Shown here one piece after another: positions 1 through 8,265 of a DNA stretch of 35,975 nucleotides. The stretch spans positions 1 through 35,975 of the forward strand of contig CALFBB010000026.1 in the NCBI GenBank assembly GCA_937944885.1, given 5' to 3'. How positions within the stretch are numbered: the stretch's first letter is position 1; every line of letters starts with the position of its first letter. A program made the translations under genes and the position numbers. The notes under the pieces are model-generated. The model saw nothing but the letters and a program-made list of their open reading frames with translations. It was not told the DNA's origin and made no database searches. The stretch is from an uncultured cyanobacterium. GTDB lineage: Bacteria > Cyanobacteriota > Cyanobacteriia > Thermostichales > Thermostichaceae.

Positions 1-830
1 GTTTCTTGTTTAGGCTCTCTCGAATGCCTGTCAAGTTCTCAAAAGCAAGGGCGGCTCCGATGTTTCTAGCATCCTCAACCAATCCCCTGCTGATGTTGTG
101 GTTCAACCAAGTAGCCTATCTCCCTTCTCTGCCAGAGAGCCTGCGAAGCAACTTCCGGCTGCTTCTGCTGCGTTTGCTTTGAACACTGGCGTACTCGACT
201 GAACCTGTCTCGGACTTTTTGGATGGTTTCACCACTCCAAGACCGTCCGTTACTAGCGGTGGCAATGTTTCTTCTGCCCAAATCAGCTCCAATCACCTTG
301 GGAGTTTTGCCAGTTGGTGGAGTATCCAATTCAACAGCAATGTTGATGTAGTAATCCCCCTTCTTGGCTTTAGACAGAGTCGCACTGGTGGGAGTTTGGC
401 CTCTCAACAATACAATTTGATAGCCACAATTTGATAGCCACCGATTTTCAAGTTGAACCAGACTCTTCCAGACATCAGTGTCACCCCCACCGCCTGTTTA
501 GACTCCCGGTACTCAAAAGTACGGGCATCCAAACTCAAGCTGGTTGGGCGAAATTTGTGAATTTGTTTGACCGCTTTGGCATTGCTGATCACCCGGCGAA
601 TAGCTTGGCAGACATGATTTGCTTCCAAGCCAGTTGCCGCTCTCACTGCTTTGTAAGTCAACTGATGCCGCTTGGTTGTGTTCCAGCATTTTTCTCGTTT
701 GGCGGCATCCAGAATCTGATTATAGGCATCAGCAAATCCCTTGAGAGTGCGCTCAATTTCTTGGCTCAGCTCTACTGGGACTATCAGCTTGCAAGGTACA
801 GATAGAGTCTGGCTTGTGGGTTGATTTTAA
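1..830 (-). pseudogene. tnpB: Decayed TnpB (IS200/IS605, IS1341-type) transposon nuclease, partial
   Basis: The minus strand encodes a recognisable TnpB in at least three frames, so this is a pseudogene. The first piece (about 827 to 404) has the N-terminal region with KFRPTSLSLDARTFEYRE and GRVWFNLKIGGYQI. The second (410 to 75) has LRGQTPTSATL and the first RuvC aspartate region, VIGADLGRRNIATAS. The third (about 105 to 1) reads ALAFENLTGIRESLNKK, the second RuvC acidic motif, and leaves the window before the zinc finger. The break between pieces one and two coincides with a perfect 14-bp tandem duplication at 413-440. A stop codon at 828-830 lies just before the first recognisable residues, and no ATG was found there. 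No TnpA partner or terminal hairpin is visible; the left end and any omega RNA are outside the window. The family is known for RNA-guided DNA cleavage, but this copy should be inactive. Confidence 0.9.
413..440. repeat. 14-bp perfect tandem duplication inside tnpB remnant
   Basis: The 14-mer CAATTTGATAGCCA occurs twice back to back (413-426 and 427-440). Fourteen is not a multiple of three. The duplication sits exactly where the TnpB reading frame breaks, after the GGYQI segment and before LRGQTPTS, so it is probably the inactivating mutation. Confidence 0.9.
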
Positions 831-955
831 CTCATCCAAACTTTGTTTGTTGTAAACTTACATGAAGGCAGGCTTTCCTCCCGACACTGACATTCAATGC
901 GGGTCTCTAGCCCGAAAAAAGATGATCTTGAGACTAAAGCCGCAGCGGAGAACGA

Positions 956-1957
956 CTAAAAACGAGACCAAGCCCCTAGCCATTCCCGGAGAGTTTCCCA
1001 CCATCCACTCACCTGTGCATCGGTCAAGGCCGGGGTCACATTTTCCTCTGGGAGGGGGGCCTGTCTGGGATCCACCGCGTAAACCCGAATGGGGTGTGCA
1101 TTGGGGGAGGGCTTCAGCGAATGAACCTGCACATGCGCAAGGTGTTCCCTTAGAGCTTGATACACGGGTGCCGATATCAACAGCTGCGAATTGAGCTCTA
1201 CATTGGCCGACTCCAACCAAGTAGCAACATTCACCGATCGGCCAAAGGCAGAGACCCGCTCAGGATCTTGAGGATCCACAGGCAGCAAAATGGTTGGCCC
1301 ATAGTGGATCCCAAGGGTAAGGCTCACTTGTGGATAAGAAAGTTCCCGCAATGTGGTGTTCAGATCCGCCACCGACCGCAGCAGAGCTAACCCGGTTTGT
1401 ACAGCTTGTCGTGCTGCTTGCTCAGGGTTTTTCAGACCAAAAAGAGCTAAGCTCTTGAAGCCATTGTGGCTGGTTAATACCCCCCGATACCGCTGTATAA
1501 GCGTGCCCATTTGAGTAAAATAGCGGCCCAAAGTATAGACAATATCGTAGGGGAAATGATCTTCATCAAAGGTGGACGTTCCCCGTAGAGAAGCACTGAG
1601 AATAGCAGCAGGAACCTGCTTACCGATCGAATGGGCCCGCAACTGGTGTTGAGCTACCTCCAGATCTTCGCTATCGACCACCAACCGCTGGATAGCGACA
1701 TCCCCGGTAATACGAGTTTGACAAGCAAGCCGAATATGAACAGGCAGATCCAACCGTTCTGCCAACTTTTTCTCGGCAGGGGTCATGCTACGGCAATGTT
1801 CGCTGCCTTGCAAAATCATGATCCGACAGGTGGAGCAGGCGGCATTGCCGCCGCAAGCATGGGCATGACGTACCCCTGCTGCCAGCAAGTTTTCCAAAAC
1901 TGTGTAAAAAGGATTGGCCTCGAAGGTAAGGTTGTCAGGGGAAGAGGTGATCCGCAT
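956..1957 (-). CDS. 2Fe-2S ferredoxin domain fused to a degenerate class III cyclase domain
   Basis: This 333-residue protein has two domains. Residues 1-95 form a plant/adrenodoxin-type [2Fe-2S] ferredoxin with cluster ligands C35, C41, C44 and C79 (CGGNAACSTC, then LACQT). Residues about 115-290 match class III adenylate/guanylate cyclases in fold-defining stretches (LGIHYGP, a SVNVAT segment, LLISAPVYQAL). The catalytic positions appear lost: the first metal aspartate is S123 (SASLRG), the second is F167 (HNGFKS), and the transition-state arginine after N243 is W247. I infer a redox sensor or scaffold without cyclase activity. It starts at an ATG at 1955-1957 and is divergent from the TPR gene across about 145 bp. 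Ferredoxin-cyclase fusions are known among bacterial cyclases; the partner of this one cannot be read from the sequence. The ferredoxin call is firm; inactivity is by eye alignment. Confidence 0.85.
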   Translation of the reverse strand: MRITSSPDNLTFEANPFYTVLENLLAAGVRHAHACGGNAACSTCRIMILQGSEHCRSMTPAEKKLAERLDLPVHIRLACQTRITGDVAIQRLVVDSEDLEVAQHQLRAHSIGKQVPAAILSASLRGTSTFDEDHFPYDIVYTLGRYFTQMGTLIQRYRGVLTSHNGFKSLALFGLKNPEQAARQAVQTGLALLRSVADLNTTLRELSYPQVSLTLGIHYGPTILLPVDPQDPERVSAFGRSVNVATWLESANVELNSQLLISAPVYQALREHLAHVQVHSLKPSPNAHPIRVYAVDPRQAPLPEENVTPALTDAQVSGWWETLREWLGAWSRF

Positions 1958-2103
1958 GTCGATAACCCACAGATCCGATCAAGGTATCCGGGATCGATAC
2001 GAAGCTACCCTCGGTTTGGATGCCTTTTACTCAAACTGGGTGCTACAGCTCAAATGATCTCAAATGATAAAGTACAGAAGAGCCTTCTGTGCGAGCGGTT
2101 TTT

Positions 2104-2946
2104 ATGCCTCAGTCTCAGCCAAAAGAGTCCCCTATCCGCAAGCTTTTTAAGCTATTGGTGTTGGTGATCGGCCCCCTCATTCTACTAAGTTTCTCTTTTG
2201 GCCCCCTGTTGCAAGCTTTTGGGCCATCTAGCTCGCCGGATACCAGCCTAATCACAGAGCAGCTGCGAGCAGAAGCCGATGGCTATCGAGCAGTACTGGA
2301 ACGGGAGCCGGATAACCGCATTGCTCTAGAAGGATTGATCAACACCCAGCTGCAACTCAATGAGCCGCAGGGAGCCATCGAACCGCTCAAGAAGCTGCTG
2401 GAATTGGAGCCACAAGATCGGGGACTGCGGGCTTTCTTGTCCCAAATTCAGCAGGAAACCGGGGATCTAGAAGGGGCACTGGCACAACTCCAGATTCTCT
2501 ACGAGCAAGACCCACAAGATAGCCAGGTGGTGCAGGAGCTAACCGGTGTTCAAATGAGCTTGGGTCGCCATGCCGAGGCCGTTGCCCTGTTGGAGAAGTA
2601 CCTAGAATCAGCCCCGGAAGATAACGACGTGCGTCTGCGTTTGGCCTTTATCTACGCCCGTACCAACCAAACCGAGAAAGCAATAGCGCTCTACGATCAA
2701 ATGATCGCAGCGGATCCGAGCGATTTTGCGCCTGTGTTGGGTAAAGCCATGGCCCTCAGTGCTGCGGAAGATGAAACCCTACGAGCACAAGCACCGCAGC
2801 TCTTTGAGCAAGCAGCCCGCCTAGCCCCACCCCAAGTTCGGGAGCAGATCGAGCGGGAAGCGGCACTTTACGCCCAGTTGAACCAACCGCAAGCTGTTGA
2901 GAGCCCTACGGATGGTGTGGAACCGCAATTCACACCGACTCCATGA
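2104..2946 (+). CDS. Membrane-anchored tetratricopeptide-repeat protein
   Basis: A 280-residue protein with a short basic N-terminus, one hydrophobic segment at about residues 13-38 (KLLVLVIGPLILLSFSF) and then some six TPR helical pairs filling residues 55-265. Typical TPR signatures recur: A at position 8 and 20, P near position 32, as in LEREPDN, LLELEPQD, YLESAPED and MIAADPSD. The C-terminal twenty residues are polar and probably unstructured. TPR arrays hold partner proteins; with the N-terminal anchor it is likely tethered to the plasma or thylakoid membrane. I chose ATG 2104; an in-frame GTG at 2089 would add five residues. It is divergent from the ferredoxin-cyclase gene and 190 bp upstream of an esterase gene. 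No specific complex can be named from sequence. Confidence 0.85.
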   Translation: MPQSQPKESPIRKLFKLLVLVIGPLILLSFSFGPLLQAFGPSSSPDTSLITEQLRAEADGYRAVLEREPDNRIALEGLINTQLQLNEPQGAIEPLKKLLELEPQDRGLRAFLSQIQQETGDLEGALAQLQILYEQDPQDSQVVQELTGVQMSLGRHAEAVALLEKYLESAPEDNDVRLRLAFIYARTNQTEKAIALYDQMIAADPSDFAPVLGKAMALSAAEDETLRAQAPQLFEQAARLAPPQVREQIEREAALYAQLNQPQAVESPTDGVEPQFTPTP

Positions 2947-3137
2947 GGGGTGTGGGTAGCATAATAAGAAGGTTGCCCCTACTTTTTAGACGTTGGCAGT
3001 TAGACGTTTTGGATAGCCGTTTGGATAGAGGTGAAAGCCAGATATACTATTTATTTCCTCTGGTATAGTGAGGGAACCATTGTGAATCCAACTGCAACGA
3101 TCTCTTAGCTCTCTCCAAGCCCCCTGGTTGCAATTCA

Positions 3138-3827
3138 GTGTCCACCTGGCCCTTTACCTATCGTTTTCAACCGCCCAGACAAGCTGGCTTGGGACCTGCA
3201 CCGCTGCTGGTCATGTTGCATGGGATCGGCAGCCATGAGGAAGACTTAATCCAGCTAGCTCCCTACTTAGATCCCCGCTTGGCCGTGGTGAGCCTGAGGG
3301 CGCCGCTCCCCTTGCCCATGGGTGGGTTTGCCTGGTTTGAGATGACCTGGACAGAGGCAGGGCCGCTGGCAAATATCCCGCAAGCTCGTACCAGCCGGCA
3401 GCTGCTCAGTTCCTTTCTGGATCGAGTGGTGCAAGCAGGGATTGGGAATGTGGCTTGCGATCCGGCTCAGGTCTATTTGCTGGGGTTTAGTCAGGGGGCA
3501 ATCATGAGTCTCTACCTAGCCCTGACCGAGCCAGAAAAACTGGCCGGGGTTGTGGCCATGAGTGGGTGCTTGCCAACAGAGGTAGTGGCTGAAGCCGCAC
3601 CCCCAGAATCTCTACAGAAGCTTTCCATCCTAGCTGTGCATGGGATCCAGGATACTGTTTTACCCATCCACCATGGCCGCGAGATTCGCGATTATTTTAG
3701 CCGCTTACCGCTGCGGTTTACCTACCGCGAATACGACATGGGCCATGAAGTTTCTCCCCAAAGCCTCTGGGATATTCAGGCTTGGTTACAGAATGCCCTC
3801 GATAAAGACTCCCCTAAGAATAGATAA
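3138..3827 (+). CDS. Alpha/beta hydrolase, phospholipase/carboxylesterase family
   Basis: The 229-residue protein is the size of the phospholipase/carboxylesterase (EstB/YpfH/acyl-protein-thioesterase-like) family. The oxyanion-hole region is VMLHGIGSHEEDL (residues about 25-37), the nucleophile serine lies in LLGFSQGA (about residue 119), the acid is the Asp of HGIQDTVLP and the base is the His of MGHEVS near residue 206. Substrates in this family are short acyl esters, lysophospholipids or thioesters; the real one cannot be read here. No signal peptide is evident, so it is probably cytoplasmic. The start is a GTG at 3138. It converges with the amidohydrolase gene that ends at 3938. Confidence 0.88.
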   Translation: MSTWPFTYRFQPPRQAGLGPAPLLVMLHGIGSHEEDLIQLAPYLDPRLAVVSLRAPLPLPMGGFAWFEMTWTEAGPLANIPQARTSRQLLSSFLDRVVQAGIGNVACDPAQVYLLGFSQGAIMSLYLALTEPEKLAGVVAMSGCLPTEVVAEAAPPESLQKLSILAVHGIQDTVLPIHHGREIRDYFSRLPLRFTYREYDMGHEVSPQSLWDIQAWLQNALDKDSPKNR

Positions 3828-3937
3828 TCCTAGCCTATGGGTAGTGAGACACCGATTCACCGACGAGAGAAGAAGTTGCTGCCATCCTGTCCCTAGGAGT
3901 TCCCAAACCAGCTCAGCCTCCACCCTTGTTCCCAGGG

Positions 3938-5266
3938 TCAAATCACCATCAGATCATCCAATTCACTGTAGTCGGGCAGGGTAGTATCAATCGGCTGTCC
4001 CTGCCGCAGCACCAGCCGGTCATGCTGAGGGCGGGAAAGCAGCTCGTCAAAACCACGTCCCTTGAACAAGACCAAGTCTGCCGGTAACCCCACGCCAATC
4101 TGGCCGCGATTCGGTAGGCCCATCACACGGGCTGGCGTCGTGGTTATCGCTTGGGGCCAATCTCCATAGGGAGTATCCAGGTGCAGAATGCGGGTTGCCT
4201 CCCGGAACACCTCCAAGGCATCGTGATCCCCAAAGCCGTAAAAGGGATCCCGGCAGTTATCACTGGCCAGCATCACCGGCACCCCTAGCGCCTTCAGCTC
4301 TTGGAGCAGGGTCACCCCCCGCCAACGGGGTGTACGGCCGGGATGACGATCCTGCAAATACAAATTGCACAGGGGCAAGCTGACTACAGCAATTCCTGCT
4401 GCTCGTACCATGGCCATGGTTTTGTTAGCTACCTGCGGCGGTTGCACCGCTAAGCTGCAGCAATGGCCACATACCACTTGATTGGGAAACTGGCTGCGTA
4501 GAGCGGCTGCTGCCACATGCTGCAGAGTGATTGCCGTCGGATCAGCAGTTTCGTCGGTGTGGAAGTCTAGATCTAGATCTCGCTCTTTGGCCAGGGTAAA
4601 CACCCTATCCAATTGCCGATCCAACTCCGGCCCCATCGCGGTGACACCACCCAGAATGCCACCTACCTCGGCAACTTTATCCGCCAACTTTTCCCCTTCT
4701 GGGGTAAGGAAAAATTCCAGGTCTAGCAGTGTAACCGCCTGCAGCTCCAGCTTACCTGCCCATTCTCGTTTTAGCTGCGCAAAGACATCTAGGTTGGCAA
4801 TGGTTTTAGGATCAGTACAATCCATATGGGTGCGTACCGCCTGGGATCCATGGACATAGCTACAGCGCAGGCCAAAGTTGAAACGGCGGTAGACATCCTC
4901 CCGAAACTGCTCCGGGGTGTAGATCTGTCCCATCCTTGCCCAATCTTTACTGGCAGCCTGAGCAGCAGCGGCAAAGGTGCCATTGGGGTTGCGGGTGCGG
5001 GGCCACACATGCCCCTTATCCAGGTGGGTGTGGATATCCACAAAGCAGGGCCAAACCTGTCCGCGCCTCAGATCCACACTTGGGATCCCTTCTGGGCCAA
5101 GACTGCCGACAGGCTGGAGCTGGGTAACTACCCCAGCACGAATCTCCAAATCCAGCAAAACCAGGTTATCTGGGTTGGGAGTAGCCCCAGGTACCGGATC
5201 TTTAAGTACCGAGAGGGGAATTTGGGCATTGAGTAGCCGGTAGTGATCAACACAGGGGATTTGCAT
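3938..5266 (-). CDS. codA: Cytosine deaminase-like amidohydrolase
   Basis: The 442-residue protein has the metal-dependent amidohydrolase fold with the features of CodA-type cytosine deaminases. The first metal ligands are in VDIHTHLDKGH, the next in LDFHTDE (metal His plus the catalytic Glu), then VVCGHC, and the aspartate in LASDNCRDPFYGFGD. The C-terminus returns to the small beta-sandwich (GVGLPADLVLFKGRG). CodA deaminates cytosine to uracil plus ammonia in pyrimidine salvage. Related enzymes act on isocytosine or triazines, so the substrate is an inference. I start at ATG 5266 (MQIPCVDHYR); an upstream in-frame start at 5311 would add 15 hydrophobic residues that do not fit the family. 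No transporter or purine/pyrimidine gene is beside it. Confidence 0.82.
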   Translation of the reverse strand: MQIPCVDHYRLLNAQIPLSVLKDPVPGATPNPDNLVLLDLEIRAGVVTQLQPVGSLGPEGIPSVDLRRGQVWPCFVDIHTHLDKGHVWPRTRNPNGTFAAAAQAASKDWARMGQIYTPEQFREDVYRRFNFGLRCSYVHGSQAVRTHMDCTDPKTIANLDVFAQLKREWAGKLELQAVTLLDLEFFLTPEGEKLADKVAEVGGILGGVTAMGPELDRQLDRVFTLAKERDLDLDFHTDETADPTAITLQHVAAAALRSQFPNQVVCGHCCSLAVQPPQVANKTMAMVRAAGIAVVSLPLCNLYLQDRHPGRTPRWRGVTLLQELKALGVPVMLASDNCRDPFYGFGDHDALEVFREATRILHLDTPYGDWPQAITTTPARVMGLPNRGQIGVGLPADLVLFKGRGFDELLSRPQHDRLVLRQGQPIDTTLPDYSELDDLMVI

Positions 5267-5519
5267 GATGAGCCACAAAAAAGTAACTCCTGATTTCAGG
5301 AGGATCCCCATCTGCCAGAATGCCTCGAAGGTTCTGACCCAGAATTATCAGACCCTGCTTCCCTAACCGGATCCCATCTTTAGGTAGCGATTATCGAGTG
5401 ATTACCGTATTCGTTGTCATTGCAGAACCCCCATCAGGAACAACCCAGGGGCCACAGTCTCAGTGGGTTGAGAAGTACCAACAGAGAAACCCCTCAAATA
5501 TGCACAGCAGCGCTCATCC
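5267..5519. other. Intergenic region between codA-like gene and yggT
   Basis: About 250 bp with no supportable gene. It holds two GGATCC palindromes (near 5310 and 5370). Both flanking genes read leftward, so it should contain the amidohydrolase promoter, but I see no convincing -35/-10 pair. Confidence 0.4.
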
Positions 5520-5843
5520 CTAAGCAAACTGACCCACCACTTGCATGGCAAAGCTAAGCAAAATAAAGGCCAGCCAAGGGGAAAAATCCAAACCACCAAT
5601 CGGAGGGATAATGCCGCGAAACAGGTTCAAATAAGGATCCGTCAGTTGGCTCAGCACCGACAAAATTGGATTGGACCAGTTTAGTTGGGGAAACCAGCTC
5701 AACAAAATGCGAATAATCAACAACGCATTGTAGATAACAATAAACTGGTAAATGGAGCGAAACAGCAACGACCCAGCAGTGGTGTAGACCAACCCAAAGG
5801 AAAGACTATCCATCAAAGGAGAGAAAAAGTAGCTGAGCATCAT
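5520..5843 (-). CDS. YggT/YlmG (Ycf19) family membrane protein
   Basis: A 107-residue hydrophobic protein with two membrane regions separated by the family hallmark: ALLIIRILLSWFPQLNWSNP, then LTDPYLNLFRGIIPPIGGLDFSPWLAF split across the loop and second helix. The arginine-containing first helix, the TDPYLNLFR motif and the IPP turn are typical of YggT/Ycf19. The family is linked in cyanobacteria and plastids to nucleoid distribution and cell division. ATGs at 5843 and 5840 are both possible starts. It lies downstream of the glycine-zipper gene on the same strand. Confidence 0.9.
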   Translation of the reverse strand: MMLSYFFSPLMDSLSFGLVYTTAGSLLFRSIYQFIVIYNALLIIRILLSWFPQLNWSNPILSVLSQLTDPYLNLFRGIIPPIGGLDFSPWLAFILLSFAMQVVGQFA

Positions 5844-5977
5844 GGTTGAAAAGCACAATCAGTGAATAGAAGCGGGCATTAGGTCAGCCTCGGGCAGCCT
5901 ACGCACTAGACCAACACCATTTCTAGTTTGGCATGGAGCGAGCAAAAACTGAGCAACAGAGGAACAGGGATCCCTTT

Positions 5978-6370
5978 TCACTCCTTTTTTATCTTCTCCT
6001 GGGCGGCTGAGGTTACATCCCTAACCATCAACTGGGCACGGGTAGCTTGAATCGCCTCATTCAACTCCGCGATCTTAGCTTCTAGGGTCCGTCGGGCCTG
6101 GGTAATCCGTTCTGCTTCCGTCTCCCAGGTTTTCCAGTCGGTGGAACTAGTAGTTGAAGAAGCACTGATATCCGGTCGCCCCGTGGTCCTTGGGATAGCT
6201 TGAGTACCATTCAGTCGTTCGAAATCCCGTCTTTGCCGATCTCCCTTGCCCATTTTCGGGGCCAGTACAAACCCGATCACCCCGCCTAGGATCCCGCCCA
6301 GCACGGCTCCCGTCACCACACCCGCAATAAAATCACCCTGTTGATCTGCCACGCTTTCGTCCGAGTCCAT
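5978..6370 (-). CDS. Small glycine-zipper membrane protein with C-terminal coiled coil
   Basis: A 130-residue protein with an acidic N-terminus and then a glycine-zipper transmembrane helix at about residues 15-38 (GVVTGAVLGGILGGVIGFVL) followed by APKMGKG. A Ser/Thr-rich linker covers about 55-77 and a heptad-patterned helix 80-120. It resembles the YtxH/gas-vesicle-like group of small membrane-anchored proteins in layout, but I do not recognise a specific family. It starts 33 nt after the ABC1 kinase stop, so the two are probably cotranscribed. The function is unknown; a helix-packing or membrane-tethering role is a guess. Confidence 0.8.
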   Translation of the reverse strand: MDSDESVADQQGDFIAGVVTGAVLGGILGGVIGFVLAPKMGKGDRQRRDFERLNGTQAIPRTTGRPDISASSTTSSTDWKTWETEAERITQARRTLEAKIAELNEAIQATRAQLMVRDVTSAAQEKIKKE

Positions 6371-6403
6371 CGCTTAGGCTTGTATTCTTCCGTTCTACCT
6401 TTT

Positions 6404-8164
6404 TTACCCCCTTCCTGCCAGCAAATCTAGCCAGGGCTGTGGCAGTTGCCAACGACTGAGCCGTTGCAGCTGGGCTTGCACCTGTTCCCTTAGTTCGGCA
6501 AAGGTATGGTGTAACTCAGGAGTGGGCAAGGATTTCAGAGTGGCTTGCCAGAGTTGACCAAGGGAAATTTCGGGGCTGAGCAAGTGCCACAGGCGCTGTA
6601 GCTCCTCAAGGTGAATGCGGTCATCCTCCGTCAGAGAAAGCACCAGTTGTCGGCGTAGGGTGCGAGCCTCGTCCGACATCAAGTAGCGCAAGCCCATCTG
6701 GGCTGTCGGCAGCAAATCTAACCCCCCATCGCTACGGGCAACTTGGATCAGGTTTTCTAGGCGGTTCCAGCGGAACTTGCCATCTTTAATCAACACCTGC
6801 AATAGCCGTTCCCGAATGCGAGGAGATTCATCTGTCAGGAGGCGCTTAGCCACATAGGGATAGGCCACCCCCACAATGCGAAACTGTGGATAAAGACTGA
6901 GGGCCACCCCTTCTTGGGTGACCAAAGAGCGGATCACCAAAGCAAAATGCGGCGGCACCTGAAATGGATAGCGGTACATCAAATCCGAGAACTGATCGGT
7001 GACGGTTTTGAAGTTAAAATTGACCACCTCCTGCGCAAGCACATCCGCCAGCACCGTTTCCAAAGCTGGGATCAGCTGTTGCCGGTCAACATCGGGCTGC
7101 AAAAAGCCCAGATGAATAAAATCCTCAATCAGGGCGTTGTAGTCCCGATCCACCAGATGTACCAGCGCATCCACCAGGCATTCCTTCATCTCCTGCGTGA
7201 GCTGATCCATCATGCCGAAATCGATATAGGCCATGCGACCATCAGTGAGGGCAAACAAGTTGCCGGGATGAGGATCAGCATGGAAGAAGCCGTACTCCAG
7301 CAGTTGCTTCAGGGCCGAGACCACACCAATGCGCACCAGTTGCTTGACCTCTAGATTGGCAGCTCGAATGCGCTCCACATCCGTTAGCTTAATGCCGTCA
7401 ATCCACTCCAGTGTCAGCACCCGGCGGGTCGTGTAAGCCCAAAAAATTCGAGGGACATACACATCCGGATCCCCACGAAAGTAGGCGGCAAAGCGTTCAC
7501 AGTTTTGCCCTTCATGCAGGTAGTCAATCTCTTCGTAGAGCTTGCGGCCAAACTCATCCACCACCGCCGTTAGGGTATTGCCCAAGTTTAGAGGCAACCA
7601 GGGCCCCAGCCAGGTAGAAGCCCAACGGATCAGGTACAGATCCAAACTCAGCTGCTCCCGCAAATGGGGGCGTTGCACCTTAACGGCTACCCACTCGCCA
7701 CTGTGCAATTGGGCTTTGTAAACTTGGCCCAAACTGGCAGCAGCCACCGGCTCAGGAGAAATCTGAGCGTAGATCTCAGCAATCGGACGACCCAATTCCG
7801 ACTCAATGCGGGCAAAGGCCTCTGAGGAGGGAAAACTGGGCAGTTGATCCTGTAACTGGGTCAGCTCTTCTAGGTAATCTTTGCGCACCAGATCCGGTCG
7901 CGTGGAGAGGGCCTGTCCCACCTTAATGAAGGTGGGTCCCAAATCGGTAAGTAACTTCCGCAGTTGCACCGAGCGCCGGGCTACATTGCGATCCGTATGC
8001 CCACAGAGCTGATCCCAGCGTAAGCAAAGCACAAACCACAAGAAAGGCCAAAAGATAGCCAGGCTACGGGCAATCACCTGAGGTAGCCGCCAACGGTAAT
8101 AACGGGAGATGTACTCAGGATCGTAGACTTCTAGCGAAGCAATAGAGGGTGTCTGGGCAGGCAC
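6404..8164 (-). CDS. ABC1/AarF/UbiB family atypical kinase
   Basis: The 586-residue protein carries the UbiB-family signatures in order. These are the KxGQ region FIKVGQALSTRPDLV (about residues 78-92), the alanine-rich loop PVAAASLGQVYKA, the ATP-site lysine in WVAVKVQRP, the catalytic segment FFHADPHPGNLFAL and the metal-binding YIDFGMMDQ. The C-terminal 150 residues are helical and may include a membrane-associated segment. Family members support quinone or isoprenoid lipid synthesis and, in cyanobacteria and plastids, plastoquinone and tocopherol metabolism. The start codon appears to be GTG at 8162-8164. It leads a likely operon with the glycine-zipper protein. Cyanobacteria carry several paralogues, so no gene symbol is given. 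Confidence 0.95.
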   Translation of the reverse strand: MPAQTPSIASLEVYDPEYISRYYRWRLPQVIARSLAIFWPFLWFVLCLRWDQLCGHTDRNVARRSVQLRKLLTDLGPTFIKVGQALSTRPDLVRKDYLEELTQLQDQLPSFPSSEAFARIESELGRPIAEIYAQISPEPVAAASLGQVYKAQLHSGEWVAVKVQRPHLREQLSLDLYLIRWASTWLGPWLPLNLGNTLTAVVDEFGRKLYEEIDYLHEGQNCERFAAYFRGDPDVYVPRIFWAYTTRRVLTLEWIDGIKLTDVERIRAANLEVKQLVRIGVVSALKQLLEYGFFHADPHPGNLFALTDGRMAYIDFGMMDQLTQEMKECLVDALVHLVDRDYNALIEDFIHLGFLQPDVDRQQLIPALETVLADVLAQEVVNFNFKTVTDQFSDLMYRYPFQVPPHFALVIRSLVTQEGVALSLYPQFRIVGVAYPYVAKRLLTDESPRIRERLLQVLIKDGKFRWNRLENLIQVARSDGGLDLLPTAQMGLRYLMSDEARTLRRQLVLSLTEDDRIHLEELQRLWHLLSPEISLGQLWQATLKSLPTPELHHTFAELREQVQAQLQRLSRWQLPQPWLDLLAGRG

Positions 8165-8265
8165 GCTTGAATTAGCTCACAACACTATCAAGACAGCTTA
8201 CCTATCGTAATCTTAGTTTGGGAGCGCCGGGAGCGGCTCAACCCAGCCCTGCTCAATCACTGGGT

